A DNA stretch of 64,000 nt from NCBI GenBank assembly GCA_037039685.1, contig JAWNGF010000004.1, forward strand, positions 4,216,001 to 4,280,000, written 5' to 3'. Under the pieces are notes generated by a model. That model was not told the DNA's origin. It saw only the letters and a list, made by a program, of their open reading frames with translations, and did not search any database. Below are positions 45,059 through 57,066 of this stretch, piece by piece (the first letter of the stretch is position 1; each line of letters begins with the position of its first letter). The position numbers were made by a program, and so were the translations under genes. This DNA comes from Ceratobasidium sp. AG-K. Lineage: Eukaryota > Basidiomycota > Agaricomycetes > Cantharellales > Ceratobasidiaceae.

Positions 45059-47695
45059 ATGCCGCGAGCTCGTTCCTCCACGCCACCCCGTCAGGACGGG
45101 GAAGGCTCCAGCCCTGACGCGCACCAGAGTATGAATGATGATGAACACGCTCAGCGCCGGCGCCAGCTCCTTGAAGACCTCAAGATTCTGAGCTCGATGG
45201 GGTAAGCCCCTTAGGCCACTCACGCGAGCGTTAATGTATTCTCATTCCCATTCCCAAAGGCTCAACAAAGAGCTCCAACTCCCTCAACTCGTTTGTATTG
45301 GCTCTCAAAGCGCAGGAAAATCCTCATTGATCGAAACATTATGTCGGGTGAGCAGGGGAAGATACGCGCGCCATTCCGCTGACTCGACATGGTACTCGTA
45401 GATTACACTCCCTCGTTCCTCAGGCACATGTACCAGGTACCCATGTAGTACTTGCACATGCTTTACCAGCTAATGCATAACAAGGTGCCCAATCGAGTGT
45501 CGATCCAAATATACCGATCAACCATGGATGGGCCGTGTCTTCCTTAGGCTGGAATCGGAAGGGAGTGGGTCGGCGGATGCGCCAGAAATTCCATTTGGTA
45601 TACCCAACCCACAGCTGAATAACATTTCCTCGGCTGACTTGTTTGCGTAGGTGATGTGATGACTGACCCGAGCCTGATGGAAAAACGCATCGCTCAGGCT
45701 CAACTCGCCGTACTTAGCCCCAATGCCGAACCAAGTTCGTTCCTTGCTGTCGATCCAAGCAAATACAAGGCGGCTCCAGGATTCACAAATAGTAGTGTCA
45801 TCGTAGACATATCCGGGGCTGGCCAGGCGGACTTGAACTTCGTCGACCTCCCAGGTATTCCAAGCCTGTTCATCCAGGTTAAATAGGTCTAATATTTACG
45901 CAGGACTAATTGTGAACGTGGCCGATGGTGTAGAGGCCGGGCAGATTGAGCTTGTCAAAGACATGATTCGAGGGTATATCCGCAAAGAGAACTCGATTAT
46001 TCTTTTGGTCGTGTCGTGTCACAGTAAGCATCGCCAGCTGCGCTCGTTTCTCATGATTAATAATATGTACAGCCGACTATGAGACCCAAGGTGCAGGACT
46101 CCTTGCAGCGGAATTCGACCCCAAGGGCGAGCGTACGGTAGGCGTCCTCACCAAGCCGGACCGTATCGAAAGCTCCGAAGAAGCTGGACCATGGATATCG
46201 ATGATAATCGGTAGATCAAACAAACTGGCAAATGGCTGGTATTGTGTCAAACAGCCCGACAGTAAGCAGCGCAAAAGGAACCTTACATGGGACGAGGCCC
46301 GGGATTTGGAACGCGAGTTTTATCAGACCAATGAGGCTTGGGCTAGGATACCTCCCGAGCATCGCGGTAGGTTAGGGTCTAAGAATCTGGCATATCAGTT
46401 GGGAAACGTACTTTCGGTTGCTCTTGAGAAACGGTGAGCTGGAGTTATTGCTAAGATGGCACAGAGTGGCTTAACGGTTCATAGATTTGCCGAAATCCGA
46501 ATCGACGTTGACAGGCTTATCCGGGAGACTACGACGGCGCTGCGGCAGTTCCCAGAGGCACCCAAGATACCGCCTTCCGAGTTTATTCAAGATATCCTGT
46601 CTAAATTCTTCAAAGATGTGCGGAAACAGATTGTGGATGGTGACGCGAGCGTTGGTAATGACGGGGTTATCCAACAACTACGCCAGCAGGGGATCGACTT
46701 CCGGGAGCAACTTCAGGAAGTTGCACCTGTGTTTTTCCCTAAATCCGGCATCGATATACGGGATCTAACCAAACCAGAATTTCTCCACCCAAGCGAACAG
46801 TGGATACCGATGTCGGGGGGTATGCAGTACACCGCTGAACAAGTGGCAAGCCAGTGCCAAGGGTAAGCACTTGGAAAAATTACCCACATGCCCAGTATTG
46901 AACCATGTCTATCCATAGTGGTATTCTTCGAGAGACGATTGGTAAGGGCAATTCCGCCACTCTTGCAATCTCTCACAATAGTTTTTCAGATTTCGGCTCG
47001 TTTGATCCGACGAGGTTCTTCATGGCGCGTATCGCCAAAGAATGGGAGTTACACGCAACGGTACTGCTAGAAGCAGCCTATGAAGTTATTCATACGAAGC
47101 TGTCGAACCTGGTTATGAGCCACTTTTCGTTATATTCTCATGGAGGCCTCCTAAGCCAAATTAGGTGAGTCAAGTTCAAGTGTTTGTGCGGCAGGAATTA
47201 ATCGTGAGTAGTGACTTGACAGATGAACTACTCACTCAGTGCAAAGATCGTACAGAACAACAACTAAAGTTCCTCACTGAACAAGAGGCCTATCCACGTA
47301 CTTTCCACAACGCATTATTTGACGAACGCAGGCGGCTCTACGAGGATTATTATGTCAATTATGGTGTCGAAGGAGCTACCCTGATCACCATGGCGAGGAC
47401 ACGCACACTCTACGAATGTAAGTGTTTATAGACAAATTCAAGCGATGTCTCATTTGTACTCGTAGTTTCATTCCGAAGATTTGCGGATATGGGACCCTTG
47501 ACCATTGATTTGCACTTTGTCAACAGGTTTGGGGATCTAATTGGAAGTCACGTCATTGCTGGCATGAACCTACTCAGGGACGAGGAGGAGTTACGGGAGC
47601 TCTTAAAAATGTCGGATCCCATGTTGGCCCAACGTGACGCGTTGCTCGAGAGGGTGCGAAGACTTAGGACTGCAAGGACGAAGCTCTCGAGCTAG
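45059..47695 (+). CDS. Dynamin-like GTPase, paralogue 1
   Basis: A large GTPase of the dynamin/Mx-like group that assembles on membranes and hydrolyses GTP. MPRARSSTPPRQDGEGSS is followed by a charged start and exon 2 with LPQLVCIGSQSAGKSSLIET: the P-loop G-S-Q-S-A-G-K-S-S. Then ITLPR-SGTCTR (switch I), CPIECRSKY, SSVIVDISGAGQADLNFVDL-PG (switch II D-L-P-G), DMIRGYIR, IILLVVSCH, DYETQGAGLL, VGVLTKPDRI (G4 T-K-P-D), and GWYCVKQPDSKQRK. The middle/stalk part spans about 46480-47170, and the GTPase effector helices end RRLRTARTKLSS with TAG (47693-47695). About ten short introns, all in frame. No pleckstrin-homology or membrane-anchor segment is visible, so it is Vps1/Mx-like and not a classical dynamin. 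A close paralogue lies at 53947-56713. Confidence 0.9.
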
Positions 47696-48417
47696 CGGCG
47701 CTAGTGGTCCTCGCTGAAATCTGTGTATATGTAAATATAACCGAGCGTGATGGTACGGTTGTACTTAAATAACTTATGCGCATACATCTACCCCGACTGC
47801 CAATTCGGTAGAAACGACTTGATGGGATCGGAACCATTGGTTCACTTTCAATGCTACCCGCATACAGATTTCGTCTATCTATGGCTAAATGCACCTCTCC
47901 CAGTTGCTAGAGGGTGCCTAGACGAATAGCCTACGAAGACCCAACCGCATGTATGCACTAGCATAGTTCAATAAAGATTGTGTATGGCCAAGTGAATCTC
48001 ACACAAGCATCGTCACGGGTTTACCAGTGTCCGCTGCTGCTGCTGCGGGCCAATTGCTCGACATATCCTGTACTGGTAGGTATGCATCAGAAAAAGGCGG
48101 CAGGCTAACCCGTGCTAATCCGCCCAAGATTAGCGGGGACATGACAAAAAGGGCCAATAGAAGCAACGCCACAATTGAGTAGGACCCTTATCAGTTGAGT
48201 CTGCCATGGGTCAGCTAATCTCAGATTATTTTAGACTGAATTAGTTCTTCACTTTTGCTGATGCCCAAAGCCCGCCCCCGCTCGCGGTCCGCGATCTTTC
48301 ACCGGTTTCACACGTTTTGGGACTACGGCTTGCACACTACCCTCGAGCACTTTCCGCTTGTTTGGGAGCTTGCTATGTGCTATAGGGTAGATGTGAAGAT
48401 CTCATTGCCTGGCTTGC
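47696..48417. other. Intergenic stretch
   Basis: No gene recognised. A short ORF from 48255 (Arg/Pro-rich start MPKARPRSRS) has no family similarity I can name. Confidence 0.35.
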
Positions 48418-49503
48418 TCACCTCCATTGGGGTGCGTGACGTACGTCCCAAATGCAGACAGTACAATCCTCCGACCCAGAGGCAAGGCGCTTGCTGTCGG
48501 GCGAGAATGCTACTGTCATAACTGAGCTAGGATGGCATTGAAAAGCAGCACGAGCGAGAGTCTCATCCTTGGCGTTCCAGATGCGAATAGTGCAGTCGCT
48601 GGAACCAGAAGCAATGTGTGTGCCGTCGGGCGAAAGCGCGATCGACATGACCGCACCAGTGTGTCCCGGCAGTGGAGCCCCAACGCGTGCCCCGTTCCCT
48701 ACATCCCAGATACAGATAGTGTGGTCTTCAGAGCCAGAGACGATGCGTGTGCCGTCGGGTGAAAATGCTACCGAGCGAACAACCTTAGAATGGCCGCTAA
48801 AAGAGACTTCGATGGAAGTGCCATCATGGGTATATTTAAGTATTAGACTAACGTCTTTGCATCCAATGGCAAGGTAGTTGCCATTGGGAGAATGGGAAAT
48901 CGAGAAAACCGCTGAATCAACACTCCAGGCAGCGATAGTTTTATCCCTGTTCTCAATTCCTGTGCCTTTGGGTTCTATGAGTCCCGGGGCTCTCTTCCCG
49001 TAATGCTTGTATACGCTACTAGATCAATGACACAACAGAAGGGCTGAGATGTGGAGGTGTGGCATGCTCTGGCAGACAGGACTGGCAGCAAAGGTGGTAA
49101 CAAACTTTTGCGTATCTTCCGCGAAATTCAGGACTCCAGACGAGTGATGGTTAATCTCTCAATCAAAACTTAGATTCGGGCGAGACAGCACTCGACTTCA
49201 GCCTTTACTCACCGTCAGCCATACTTTTGCGGCAATAATCACCCGCACACCCACTCCCATCCAGCGCTTCAGGTTCATTGCTTCTATCCAAAATAGCAGA
49301 AGCTCTGATAGAAACTCTTCTATCAGGTCATAAAGTCCATTGGAGCTACATTCTTGTTGGAGATGCTCTCCCCAGTAACGACAGGTGTATGCTAAAGTTG
49401 GAGGTATAGCCTTGTTGACGCGCTCTCCCAGGTCTAGCACACTGTTGTCGAGTATATATGACGATTCTAGTCCGCAGATGTTAAACTTTACTTGCCCTTT
49501 CAT
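48418..49503 (-). pseudogene. Truncated NACHT-WD40 type gene (WD40 part only)
   Basis: Minus strand. The segment at 49503-49200 (GQVKFNICGLESSYILDNSV, AIPPTLAYTCRYWGEHLQ, LLLFWIEAMNLKRWMGVGV) matches the linker that follows the NACHT domain in agaricomycete STAND proteins. Downstream, WD40 repeats are clear: VAFSPDGTRIVSGSEDHTIC-I-W-D, IALSPDGTHIASGSSDCTIR-I-W-N and VAFSPDSKRLASGSEDCTVC-I-W-D, ending at a TGA near 48418. No NACHT domain (Walker A) and no N-terminal effector domain is found upstream, and only about four WD repeats remain compared with the usual 7-14. These STAND proteins serve in fungal non-self recognition, but this copy is a remnant. Confidence 0.75.
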
Positions 49504-50287
49504 CCAGCTGAAGCATTATCGTGCCAGAAGCCAGCTGTGCTGGCTCACATCGCAGAAGAAAGGTCCCGAACGGGACTGGTCGAGTATGAACTCAGCGAAG
49601 GGTGCATGTAAGACTGATGGCCCCCAAGCTGGAAGCTAGAAGACCCTCAAGGAAAATGCCGGTCACGCGTCCGGTAAGAATCCAGAACAGCGCCTCCACC
49701 CAGAAAAATGCGGGCAATTGGGGCAGCGGTGTAGATGAAGCTCTGACGCGGTCACGTGATTTATCTCATGATTACATCATCGTGACTTCTACACCAAATG
49801 ATATTTCGCGGCTTTATCATCAGTTAAGCCGGGCGTGGGCGATTGCGTCCCCCAAAACTAGTATTGCACGGAGAGCCTCTCAGCTCAGGGCGGTGAATCG
49901 ACTTTGAATCTCCTTTTGCGGGAATCAAGCCGGTGGTGATATGAAATGAAGTCAGCACAGCAAATATTCAAGAGCAAAGCCGCCACACGGTTCGCGTTGC
50001 GATATTCAGCATACGGTACAGACGCGTTTCATAGCCTCTCTCCATAGTTTAATTGGCTTTCCCTCTTCAATTATATTCCAAAGAACTCTCACGCGTGTTG
50101 GCTTGTCCTCGTGGCTAGGCAGACCGATTGCAGGCCACCTGAGGCCACCTGCATCATCAACGAAAATACACGGTTCTAAAAAAGATCTTTTCGCAGGAAA
50201 TTAGGCTGCCATTGAAATGTCAGTTAGGACTTGGCATGTGATAAGCCTTGCGATATTTAACCCACCTAGGAGACTACGCACGTTCGC
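49504..50287. other. Intergenic stretch
   Basis: No gene recognised. ACGCGT-type and CACGTG-like motifs occur but no organised promoter is seen. Confidence 0.3.
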
Positions 50288-50863
50288 TTGACAGGTGCCC
50301 TCATTTGCGAGAAGGCTAAGGACTTCTGCCGACTCCTAAATGTACCTGAGACAGAGGCACTTTATTTCTCTAATGGCTGGCTTGCACGGTTCAAGAATCG
50401 CTCTGGACTTCAAGCTTACAGGTTCCATGGAGAGGCTGCCTCTGCTCCCGTTGACCGCCTTGCCGTTGAGCTTCCCCGTATCATTTCCCTATTTGGTCCA
50501 TATGCGCCATGCGATATTTTCAATGCCGATGAAACCGCCCTTTTCTTCTGCCTAGCTCCTGACACTGGTTTGGCAACTCATCAAATGTTGGGTGTGAAGG
50601 GAGACAAGTCCCGTCTCACGTACTTGCTCTGTGCCAACATGGATGGCTCAGAGAAGCGACGGCCATTGGTGATTGGTCGTGCAAAGCAGCCTCGATGCTT
50701 TGGTCGTGTCACAGCAGCTGATTTAGGTTTCTATTACTTTTGGAACCGTACAGCTTGGATGGTCCAAATTGCTAATAGAATTACTGTACTAACCGAAGTG
50801 GTATTTCCTCACCCCAGGAACCTCAGCGAACGTGGTCGGTGCCTCGCCAGTGGGCGCCCGTAG
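50288..50863 (+). pseudogene. Pogo/CENP-B-like (DDE_1) transposase fragment
   Basis: A 191-codon frame starts inside a CENP-B type DNA-binding domain (ALICEKAKDFCRLLNVPE, FSNGWLARFKNRSGLQAYRF) and enters the DDE_1 catalytic domain (CDIFNADETALFFCLAPD with the first catalytic Asp, then KGDKSRLTYLLCANMDGSEK, PLVIGRAKQPRCF). After about 50770 the similarity stops (expected W-M-x-x-x-x-F then the second Asp) and the rest of the frame is unrelated. Both ends are missing, so it cannot be an active transposase. No inverted repeats or TA duplication found. Confidence 0.75.
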
Positions 50864-51891
50864 TTGAGACTGGGGAAGGATGGGTGTGCTCGGCTCCCAG
50901 AGAACCTGTATAAACGTCCACTGGGTCGCGTGGACGGTGTGGAGGTGGTGGGCCAGCATGTCGGCCTGGGTATGCTAGAGCTGAGTGGCTCCATTTGACT
51001 TTGGACTATTATTTTTTGTAGGCGTGTAATGTATTACATGGTGTCAGGCCGAAAGACAATAAATTATGAAATCAAAAAAAAGAAAAGAAAAACTGCCTTT
51101 CTACCTCGCGAACGGACCAATGGTACCTACCACAGGCGCGCTACTCTCGTACAGCCCTGGCCAACCAAGCCTGAGGTTCCTGGGCCGAATGCCGGCGTGT
51201 TCGAACCAGGGGAAATACTAATCGTATTCGCTTGCGTGTTTATCAGCTTCTAACGTTCTTTCTACTGCCGCATGCAGGCATATGCATTCTCACCACAACT
51301 ACATTCTATTATCGAAACTGGACTCAAATTAATCCAGGTTGGAAACCGTTGGGTGCGGTTATGGACGGTCCAATATTATAACGCAGGTTCAAGTTAGGAT
51401 ATAGTTGTCTATTTCGAGTGAGTAAAATCACTACACGCGGCTCATGCCTCAACTGCAGAGGCACACTCCTCGCCTCCAGTGCGTGCTCCAGTTCGGATTC
51501 GCACATATATGATCACATGACAACGGGGGGTAAGCCGAGGCACCGAGAAGCGAGCAGACTCGCGGGCGGGTGGCCAATCCTGGCGACAATTGTGACAGAA
51601 GGGATGGGGGGCGGGACCAAACGACCCACGCGCTGGTGCGCGTGTACGTAGATCCTGGTCGGCGCACTCGGCAAAATTCGAAAATGCTCCGGGGTGCTCC
51701 GGAGCCGAGGTCTGCTCCAGAACCCTCCGTAGGCGTCAGCAAAATCCGGGTTAGCTCCGGAGACGTAAGAAGTGGATGCGGATCACTGCTGATCACACCC
51801 ATCGGGCGCCACATCTCCTGTAGTTTCAGGAGCCCTCCTAAGGCTCCTTGCCTGGGAGATTTTGCTGACGGGCTCTTTGAGTGCTTCGGAG
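50864..51891. other. Repeat-rich stretch with a small inverted repeat
   Basis: No gene recognised. An inverted pair CGTCAGCAAAATC (51733-51745) and GATTTTGCTGACG (about 51858-51870) with CTCCGGAG-rich flanks could be a small foldback element or MITE. A GC-rich block at about 51540-51605 resembles 63380-63430. Confidence 0.45.
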
Positions 51892-53271
51892 TAGGGACCT
51901 TCATGGTATATGGCGGTCCGGTAGGACCGTGGTTTGGACCGTGGTATTTTGCGGTATGGGAGCACAGCCCTTACCGAACCGAGATTTGATATACGGGCAA
52001 GTCTACCGAATGGTTGGTGATTTCAAGTGTGGAGTACCGGACGGACCGTGGAGCCCGAGCATGGCGCTGACTCATTGAGGGTTCATTAGCGCCGGCGGAC
52101 ATTGCTTGCAATGTCAGGCGGCGCGCAACGTGAATGCGCTCGAATCCCGTACAGTCAGATATTCTCAATGTTTCCACTAGCATCTGCCAACACACGAGTG
52201 TATTTAAAGCGTGTCCTTAGTGCGAAATTATGGTGTTTCTCCTCACTTACACTCTCCGCTGCTTGATTATGCCTAGAGTCCTATCAGTACCAGTCTGCAA
52301 AGACTAATGGACAGCCTCAAAAAAAGCGCAAGAGTATCAGATCACTCCCCGATCCAGCAGTCTGAAACCTCTCAGACCGAGAAATCATTGGTTTGTTGGT
52401 GTATATGCGCGCTCCGTCACCATACTAACCATCAATTCTACTTTATCTAGATGTAGCTAAAGAGACATAGAGATCTCTAGCCTATGCTCACTACGATATT
52501 GAGCTACACTGAGTTTTCAACTGGTCTTCCGATCCACCAACCCCAATCGAGCTTGTCTTCCGCTTTGTGTGTAGGTTTCACGATGCAGCTTATATTCCAC
52601 TTCAGTTTGGCCGAATGAAAACAGGCAACGGAACAACGCCATTGCTTGACAAAGCAAAGGAGTACGATCGTAGGCGTGGCCGCCAATCGATGCTTATTGG
52701 TGAAACTCAAGACGGGGAGAATCGAGCCCCATATTCTGAGGTTTGGCATCAAGCGATCCTGGCGCTTTGGGGAGCCCACTCTCACCGATCTTTCGAGTCC
52801 CTTACCGACCATTTTCATCGCATGGAGGTGTATTATTTGCGTCCAGGAACGACTTTGCCGTCCCCTACCTCATTCGACGCCGAGAGAGCATTCCCTGCAG
52901 GACGTTTGGCAGTTAACGATCTACAACATAATATGACGTCTAAGAATTTTGAAGCCAAAATGGCTGTAGGGTCATGGTATGGGACCCCCTCCTACCCAGC
53001 GTTGCCGAGATTGCTTCAGTTCTCCAAGAAACAATGTAAAAGGTGTATTAATTTGTTTCTTTCGTTTGTCTACTAGTTCATGTCTATACTATATTAGGTT
53101 AATTACATAGTCTTCTGGTCTACCACGGTACCCACGCCTCCGTTCGGTAGAGCTCCACACGAGCTCCTCACCATCTGGTAAATTGCAAATTGCGTACCGA
53201 ACCAATCGGTCCCACGCTTCTTACCACAGAATCCTTCCCGGAATCCTTCGGTACTACCATGAAGGTCCCTA
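51892..53271 (+). mobile_element. Small hAT-type DNA transposon (defective)
   Basis: The ends are inverted copies of TAGGGACCTTCATGGTA (51892-51908, and its complement ending at 53271), and further subterminal ACCGTGG/CGGTAC blocks are shared. TAGGG ends are typical of hAT elements, and the interior carries a hAT dimerisation block. hAT elements make 8-bp target duplications; here only CGGAG is repeated next to both ends (51887-51891, 53273-53277), with an offset, so the duplication is decayed or the ends are off by a base or two. At 1380 bp it lacks most of the transposase. Confidence 0.6.
52567..53076 (+). pseudogene. hAT transposase C-terminal fragment
   Basis: A 169-codon frame. Its second half, TSFDAERAFPAGRLAVNDL, QHNMTSKNFEAKMAVGSWYG, matches the hAT dimerisation region (E-R-x-F-S-x-x-R-x-x-x-x-x-L-Q-x-x-M, then G-S-W). 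The first half (LLDKAKEYDRRRGRQSM and onward) is compatible with the region before it but less certain. The N-terminal zinc-finger and DDE parts are missing. Confidence 0.5.
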
Positions 53272-53946
53272 ACGGAGCGTCCCGCAGCATTTTAGGTTAT
53301 TGCTGAGCTGTGACCATGTCGTACAACAACGGCTAACGGCTCAAACCCTTCAATTGTGAAAACCCACTCGTGTTGACTCATCTGTATCAACATGCAGCAG
53401 TCGCACATGGAAAGCGGGTGTTAAATGAGCGACATTGATTATTACCCGTTTCATAAGGCGTAGCCCCTCAATCTGCCTCCAATGCAATGTCTTCCTCCAC
53501 GCAGAGTGAAATGTTCCCGAAGGTCCATTGCATGATCGGAGATGGTTCAGGAAATACGCACGGTGTGATAGTACCAAAACAAGTGCACACGCGTGTTACA
53601 CGTCTTTGTTATGACGGGGTCATACGTATTGGTAATTCCAGTTGTAGTGTGTTTACCTGTTTTAGACAAACAGCATTTCAGCCTCGCGGCCGATTGGATT
53701 GACGCGAATGGCTAGAGTGTGCAAACAAAAGCATGTCTGTATGCACATGATAGGGGTAGCGCGTGCTTGGGCGCTCGTATCGCTGGCGCGCTCGACCACT
53801 CTCCCCAACATAATTATTGTATCTTCTCCACTCGCATTACTATAAAATGAAACACAGAGGGAAGTTCTACAGCCCACAACAATATCTTCTCTGACCTCGA
53901 CTGGTGTAATCCCCATTCCACAATTCTACCTGCTTCTGTTGGCACA
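53272..53946. other. Intergenic region upstream of dynamin-like paralogue 2
   Basis: No gene recognised. A TATA-like box (CTATAAAATG, about 53840) lies about 100 bases before the ATG at 53947 and may be the promoter. Confidence 0.45.
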
Positions 53947-56713
53947 ATGCCTCGCTCATCTCGTGATCGCCCTCTCACTCCGCCGCAACCTGACAACGGA
54001 GCGCCACCAGGCGACCTCCGGACTCACAGGAGCATGAACGACGATGTACACGCTCGGCGCCGTCGTCACCTTCTGGACAACTTGAAGGTTCTTAGTTCGC
54101 AGGGGTAGGTTCAATCCGCATTGAATGGAATTCATATTTATTATGATTTGTAGACTGAACAAATCTCTCCATCTTCCGCAACTTGTTTGCATTGGATCAC
54201 AAAGTGCGGGAAAATCATCGCTCATTGAGACGCTTTGTCGGGTAAGCGGAGCACTTTCCCAAATCATCATAGCTAACGCAAACAAATTCAAGATAACGTT
54301 GCCCCGCGCGTCGGGTACATGCACTAGGTGAGTAGGTCGAGTGTGCTTATTGATGCGCTGGCTAACTCTCTCAAGGTGCCCGATCGAATGTCGGTCCAGG
54401 TATGCGGATCAGCCGTGGAAGGGTCGGGTCTCATTGAGATTTGAGCCCGGAAGCAACGCATCGGCTGATGGACGAGAAGTTCTCTTCGGTGGGTCCTCCT
54501 TGGTCGAGCCGGCCTCATCTGACTTGACTGCCTCTAGGGGATGAATTGTCGGACCCTAGTGAATTGGAGAAACGCATCGCTCAGGCTCAGCTTGCTGTTC
54601 TCAACCCTCAACTCGACCCTACGAGCTTTCTTTCTGTCGACCCGACTAAACAACGGGGTGCCGCGGGGTTCACCAGGAGTAGCGTGATCGTGGATATTTC
54701 GGGAGGGGAACAGGCTGATTTGAATTTTGTTGATCTACCGGGTAGGTCATTCGACTGCACATATCATACCATAGCTGACACAATCACCTTGATATAGGTG
54801 TTATTGCGAATGCCTCGGACAACAGTGAAGCAGGGCACATTGAATTGGTCAAAAATATGATCCGAAGCTACATCCGGAGACCCACTGCGATTATTCTGCT
54901 GGTTGTATCTTGCCAATGTATGTTTGACGCTTTATGCAAGACAATGTCTGACGTGCCTTTCTCCTAGCCGATTATGAGACCCAAGGTGCAGGAATGCTGG
55001 CAGAAGAAGCGGACCCAGACGGAAGGCGCACAGTAGGCAAGCCATTTTGTACGAAACTCTCGAGCAGCCGAAATAACGTGTCATTCAGGCGTCCTCACCA
55101 AGCCCGACAAGGTCGACGCCAACGACCCAGAAGATGCTAACCAGTGGATCGAGATGGTAGAAGAAAAACGGAACGTGGTCGCAAGCGGTTGGTACTGTGT
55201 GAAGCAACCCGACTCGAGACAGCGGAAATCTGGCATGACCTGGGACGACGCGCGACAACTCGAGCAAAACTTTTTCCAGAACAATGAAGCCTGGTCCAGG
55301 GTCACTGCGACATATCACGATCGGCTGGGTGCCGACAACTTGACCCACCAGTTGGGAGTCTTGCTTTCAGCTGCGATTGACGCTCGGTAGGTGCCATTGC
55401 CAATAATTTATGATCCACACTAAGTTCCGTATACCAGGTCGGCTGAAATCATAAGCGAAATTGAAACTTTGATGAGGGACCTCTCGGACGAGGTTGCCAA
55501 AATTCCAAGTTTACCAGACAAATCCCCAGCCCATCAGATCCAAGGTCTCCTTTTAAAGTTTTTCGAAGAAGTGCGAATCAAGATCAATGAAGGCGATCCG
55601 GACGACGAATATGATGGCGTAATTCAAGCTTTACGACAGCAAGCATTGGTCTTCCGCGAAAACCTCTATCAGCATACTGCGCCAATTTTTATCCAGGGCC
55701 CGGAGACTACGCCTCACGAAGAGGTTGCACCAGCACCAGAACCCTTGTCCGGGGATAGGGAGCTACTCATAGAGCTACCGTTGGGATCTTCCAATTCGAG
55801 GAATCCTGGTTACAAGTTCCTATATACGTATGAACGCGTAGGGAAAATGCTAGGGGGGTAAGTCGCTTAATCCACAGTTCACATGGATTAGTGCTTATTA
55901 GCTCATCACAGGGCGGTTTGTCGAGAGCCAATGGGTGAGAAGAACAGACAATTCAGCAGTCATGTTCTGACTTGTATAAACAGACCATGCCTCGAACAAC
56001 CCCGCCATGCGTATATTGAAAGATATCGTCAAAGAATGGGAGCGCTACTCGATGAATTTGATAGCCGATGCTTTCGACAAGGTGAAGGCCGAACTCTCCA
56101 GGGTCGTAACAGACCACTTTGACTATTATGCGCACGGCGGACTCGATCGCTTTGTCCGGTATGCTCCAGCACATTTTGTGGCCGTGTCCGCGAAGCACTA
56201 ATCGCCTACTGCAGCGAATTGGTATACGATCTACTCGAAGAGTGCAAAGCGAATGCGGAACGGCAAATCAAGCTCCTCACTCTACAGGAAACCCCGGCCC
56301 GGTCGTTCCACAACGCCTTGTACACCAAGCGACTGCACGAGTACATCCGATATTACGCGAGCCGCGGTGCCATAGAGCCAGCATGTACTACGATGGCCTG
56401 GGTACGCACGTTGTACGAGAGTGAGTATTTGGTGAAACAAGATTGGGGCGCGGGCTTATCACTTTACGATACAGTTGCTTTCCAGCGTTATGCGGACGCT
56501 GTGCCGCTCACAATAGACGTCCACTGCGTCCGTAGCTTTGGGGAGAATCTGTCCATTCGAGTAATGGAGGGCCTAGATCTTCAGCGAGAGCAATCGGTCC
56601 TCGAAGAGCTTGTCAAGATTCCAGATCCTATGCAAGATCGCAAGCGAGAGTTGCAGGAGAGGCGTCGGCAACTTGGAGAAGTTAAGAGCAACCTCGAACA
56701 CTTGAGACGCTGA
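53947..56713 (+). CDS. Dynamin-like GTPase, paralogue 2
   Basis: Same exon plan and sequence family as 45059-47695. Starts MPRSSRDRPLTPPQPDNG, then LPQLVCIGSQSAGKSSLIET (P-loop), ITLPRASGTCTR, CPIECRSRYADQPWKGRVSL, SSVIVDISGGEQADLNFVDL-PG, NMIRSYIR, IILLVVSCQ, DYETQGAGML, VGVLTKPDKV and GWYCVKQPDSRQRK. The stalk region is at about 55440-56160; the effector part ends EVKSNLEHLRR with TGA (56711-56713). About ten short introns, every one I checked keeps frame, including the one at 55945-55986. An Asp/Glu/Pro-rich insert (PETTPHEEVAPAPEPLSGD, about 55700-55760) differs from paralogue 1. It probably arose by local duplication and is intact. Confidence 0.9.
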
Positions 56714-57066
56714 AACACGAATACTGTATATGCTCTGGGATTATGTATTATGTGGGCTTGTGCAATGGACTGATATTCTCTTGACCTGTGGAATTTGTGA
56801 AATTCTAAGAGGAGTGTAAAAAACTCACGATTTGCGCTGGTTTTCGAGACAGGCAACCCAAGTCGGCGTTCACGTGATAAATTTTCGAAGGGTGGTTAAG
56901 ATAGCTACTGGCATTATTTCTCGAAGATACCCCTGAAGGCGGAAGTAAGCACTACGCTCTCGACTGCGAGCCAAAATTCCAAAAGCGCTGTGCGTTGGCT
57001 GCATAACCGCCCATAATATGAAATAGAAGATCTGCACGTGACGTCTGGCTCACACTCCCTCCCACC
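56714..57066. other. Intergenic region before clathrin light chain
   Basis: 353 bp, no gene recognised. The ATG at 57067 is in a strong context (TCCCACCATGG). Confidence 0.4.

Noticed and set aside
48532..48877. Plus-strand ORFs over the WD40 region
   Set aside because: Shadows of the repeated WD40 units on the minus strand; their repeat pattern comes from that gene.
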